A DNA stretch of 64,000 nucleotides, from NCBI GenBank assembly GCA_965371445.1, contig CBDUYN010000020.1:1-64000 (forward strand). The letters are read 5' to 3'. The stretch is from DASWIG01 sp965371445 (GTDB lineage Bacteria > Acidobacteriota > Thermoanaerobaculia > Multivoradales > J023). Below are positions 63,601-64,000 of the stretch, one piece after another. Made by a program: the position numbers and the translations under genes. Numbering within the stretch: position 1 is the first letter of the stretch; each line of letters opens with the position of its first letter. The notes beneath the pieces are model-generated. The model worked only from the letters and a program-made list of their open reading frames with translations. It searched no databases and was not told the origin of the DNA.

Positions 63601-63826
63601 CTCGCCTCCCTTAAGCCTGATTTCGGGCCTTGGCGAACGGCGCGTCGAGCTGCTCGCCGGAGGTGGCATCGAGACGATGGAGCACCTGGCTCAGGCGGAT
63701 CCGGAGACGGTGCGAGGGCTTCTGCCGAGGGTCTCCCAGGCGATGGCCGCCGACTTCGTCGAGCAGGCCCGAAAGCGGCTCGCCGCAAAGCGTTCCAGGC
63801 GCCGACGCCGATCTCGCAAGCGCTAA
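60647..63826 (+). CDS. Large beta-rich tail appendage protein with Cys cluster, Pro/Glu linker, helix-hairpin-helix domain and basic tail
   Basis: 1059 residues. About 850 residues of beta-structure (fibre-like, no enzyme motif) are followed by a zinc-ribbon-like cysteine cluster (DDACFCSCCGCEQKMKK, then GECASCGEP). A Pro-Glu-Pro repeat (about 945-990) leads to an HhH-like helical domain (LISGLGERRVELLAGGGIETMEHLAQADPETVRGLL) and a terminal run of Arg, Ser and Lys. The C-terminal modules look nucleic-acid- or anionic-surface-binding and are unusual for a fibre. It lies 57 bases downstream of the previous gene, still on the same strand. Exact role unknown. Confidence 0.65.
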   Translation: MIITDRYDSRELPFEGDRELVLRRLPAGARVLAARAFLTPGREVAAGEDRFTESLSFSNGTGDWGATKHVPTPTDWVEVDFHARRTLVEVSGSIPDLTTLEVDPGGGVWAEVNDRGALGGGPAFELSGSEPYPLPGLTVTRFKLTGTGANVSSVTIRSLPSNVRLSLGGAAPFWTHPGELSQTIPSPDFAAVLQAFLADAKVENGFYAVPLTLHSDTIARLEMRFEFEVVCRQSALPDGLDEVALRFDHGSVPVTRRNPLSVVVPTNAWIVATSGRATGSFTESRVAVGPTGPVEADSEMVDVSPELAQAQLLDFAEVVAADGVDLLLAAVDRTVRLELDFVEDTDGKPGGRSLLSAPVPFGLERESAGEPTWVSVALPAELQLAGTSWLALRSLEGEAQLSVRKAKAAEPSLQQSRDGGLSWRQSLAPKSEEPSVALFRLRHRPPTFRMPVEILAGEGEKAQRVSLARFDAQERVDLSLDFPEIGTAFNRYLNETARPVCSESEHLANGDFTEWIPSANDFTPLASAVALPLPGLPAEWSLTSGSISRRGLGGAFLGDFGCGAPVTALSQVVGVAGSCPYELSFSALAGAEDAVGEISWLSRYCGLLRTDPLPVRRGDVWKDPPLLHRLRVVAPPGSTQAEVRFLVPEGGVVLNGVSLRGTQEALLDADFGVSAATGELVGWQTRPEAGNGSTLRLADDGALHNVSPSEPLTLLQTVPAKASRDFELELDGRVFSLPVDAEPAAPAAAEGRLLWLRGDATPTGSVTSLAIATPGFEGRNARGTVPEDAASAQVELVLPASTGIQVRQLGLRFPESVEAPLSFIAETSGALAVRDLQVDWELVEIPPPAFPATGLCSPTPPGCQPGELADDACFCSCCGCEQKMKKTQALVTVAGRAVVAGECASCGEPLLRFGGAPLADATLLRSARPGAALRPVAVPPEPEPQADAPPEPEPPPPEPEPSPPEPKPQAAVPVPEPLPETQAAASPPLSLISGLGERRVELLAGGGIETMEHLAQADPETVRGLLPRVSQAMAADFVEQARKRLAAKRSRRRRRSRKR

Positions 63827-63848
63827 GCCGCGCGGCGGGCTCAGAGCC

Positions 63849-64000
63849 ATGGCCGACTACCTGGCCCGCGCCGCGACCGACCGCGAAGAGCTCTCCGGCA
63901 AGAAGCCCTCCAAGGAGGAGACCTGGAAAGGCCTCGAACGGATCGAGTACCTGAGCCCGTCGATCGAGCCAAGCAAGAGGGACGTCATGACTGTCAAGAA
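63849..64000 (+). CDS. Start of a further tail-operon gene (truncated by the window edge)
   Basis: An open frame of at least 50 codons (MADYLARAATDREELSGKK...) starts 22 bases after the previous stop and runs off the right edge. It is charged and helical at its start. No function can be inferred. Confidence 0.5.
   Translation, partial: MADYLARAATDREELSGKKPSKEETWKGLERIEYLSPSIEPSKRDVMTVK

Noticed and set aside
40107..64000. Prophage
   Set aside because: Tail genes are abundant, but no capsid, portal, terminase, integrase, repressor or lysis gene appears in 24 kb; a dedicated sigma-54 activator controls the operon. An eCIS-like particle fits better.

Overview
The window is a high-GC bacterial chromosome segment. 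The gene mix points to an Acidobacteriota-like Gram-negative, perhaps close to Thermoanaerobaculia: LolC/E-type permease, TPR-tailed rhomboid and sulfatase-fold proteins, a Ser/Thr kinase-ATPase giant, PilZ-AMIN and SpoIIE proteins, and bacterial Elp3. There is no 16S or marker tree here, so the taxonomic call is inference. I see no CRISPR array, IS element, integrase or capsid/terminase gene. One tRNA gene, tRNA-Glu(UUC), is present.

Region 1 (1-27.5 kb) is mixed core and housekeeping. It holds a truncated tryptophanase/tyrosine phenol-lyase, a diiron ferritin-like protein, an FtsX/LolC permease, a rhomboid-TPR protease, a TPR-membrane protein with a penicillin-binding transpeptidase homologue, and a membrane histidine kinase. 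A two-gene unit follows (2OG-Fe(II) oxygenase-glycosyltransferase fusion plus sulfatase-fold TPR protein). Then come a cysteine-synthase-family enzyme, pyruvate kinase, an Hpt protein, threonine-dehydratase-like enzyme, a kinase-AAA-TPR signalling protein and a DHH-like membrane protein.

Region 2 (27.5-38.2 kb) holds tRNA-Glu, a SpoIIE phosphatase, a PilZ-TM-AMIN protein, an XRE regulator preceded by an elaborate palindrome-rich leader, PlsC, a Trm9/ALKBH8-like methyltransferase divergent from elp3, a ketosynthase, and a decayed DUF2868 gene. That decayed gene marks the edge of the next region.

Region 3 (38.3 kb to the right edge) is an extracellular contractile injection system (eCIS, phage-tail-like particle) locus. 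A sigma-54 enhancer-binding protein with a pseudo-receiver is transcribed leftward. Facing it is a textbook -24/-12 promoter (TGGCAC-N5-TTGCT at 40047) with two inverted-repeat enhancer sites upstream. From it runs one tight rightward operon of at least 19 genes: small wHTH-like protein, unknown, sheath, tube, chaperone-like, disordered protein, two related tail proteins, gpD hub, gpV spike, PAAR tip, gp25, gpJ, gpI-type protein with eight tandem hook-like repeats, and large putative fibre/appendage proteins. It runs off the right edge, so the AAA+ ATPase, tape measure and terminator expected in such loci are not visible.

The most unusual element is the 1253-residue protein at 46441-50202. 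It joins a tail-structural N-domain to two OmpA-like and two peptidoglycan-binding units and ends in a zincin-like HEMMH domain whose DNA is visibly richer in A/T. A HEAT-repeat gene follows immediately. I read this as a candidate particle-borne metallopeptidase effector with an adjacent protector or adaptor; that reading is inference.
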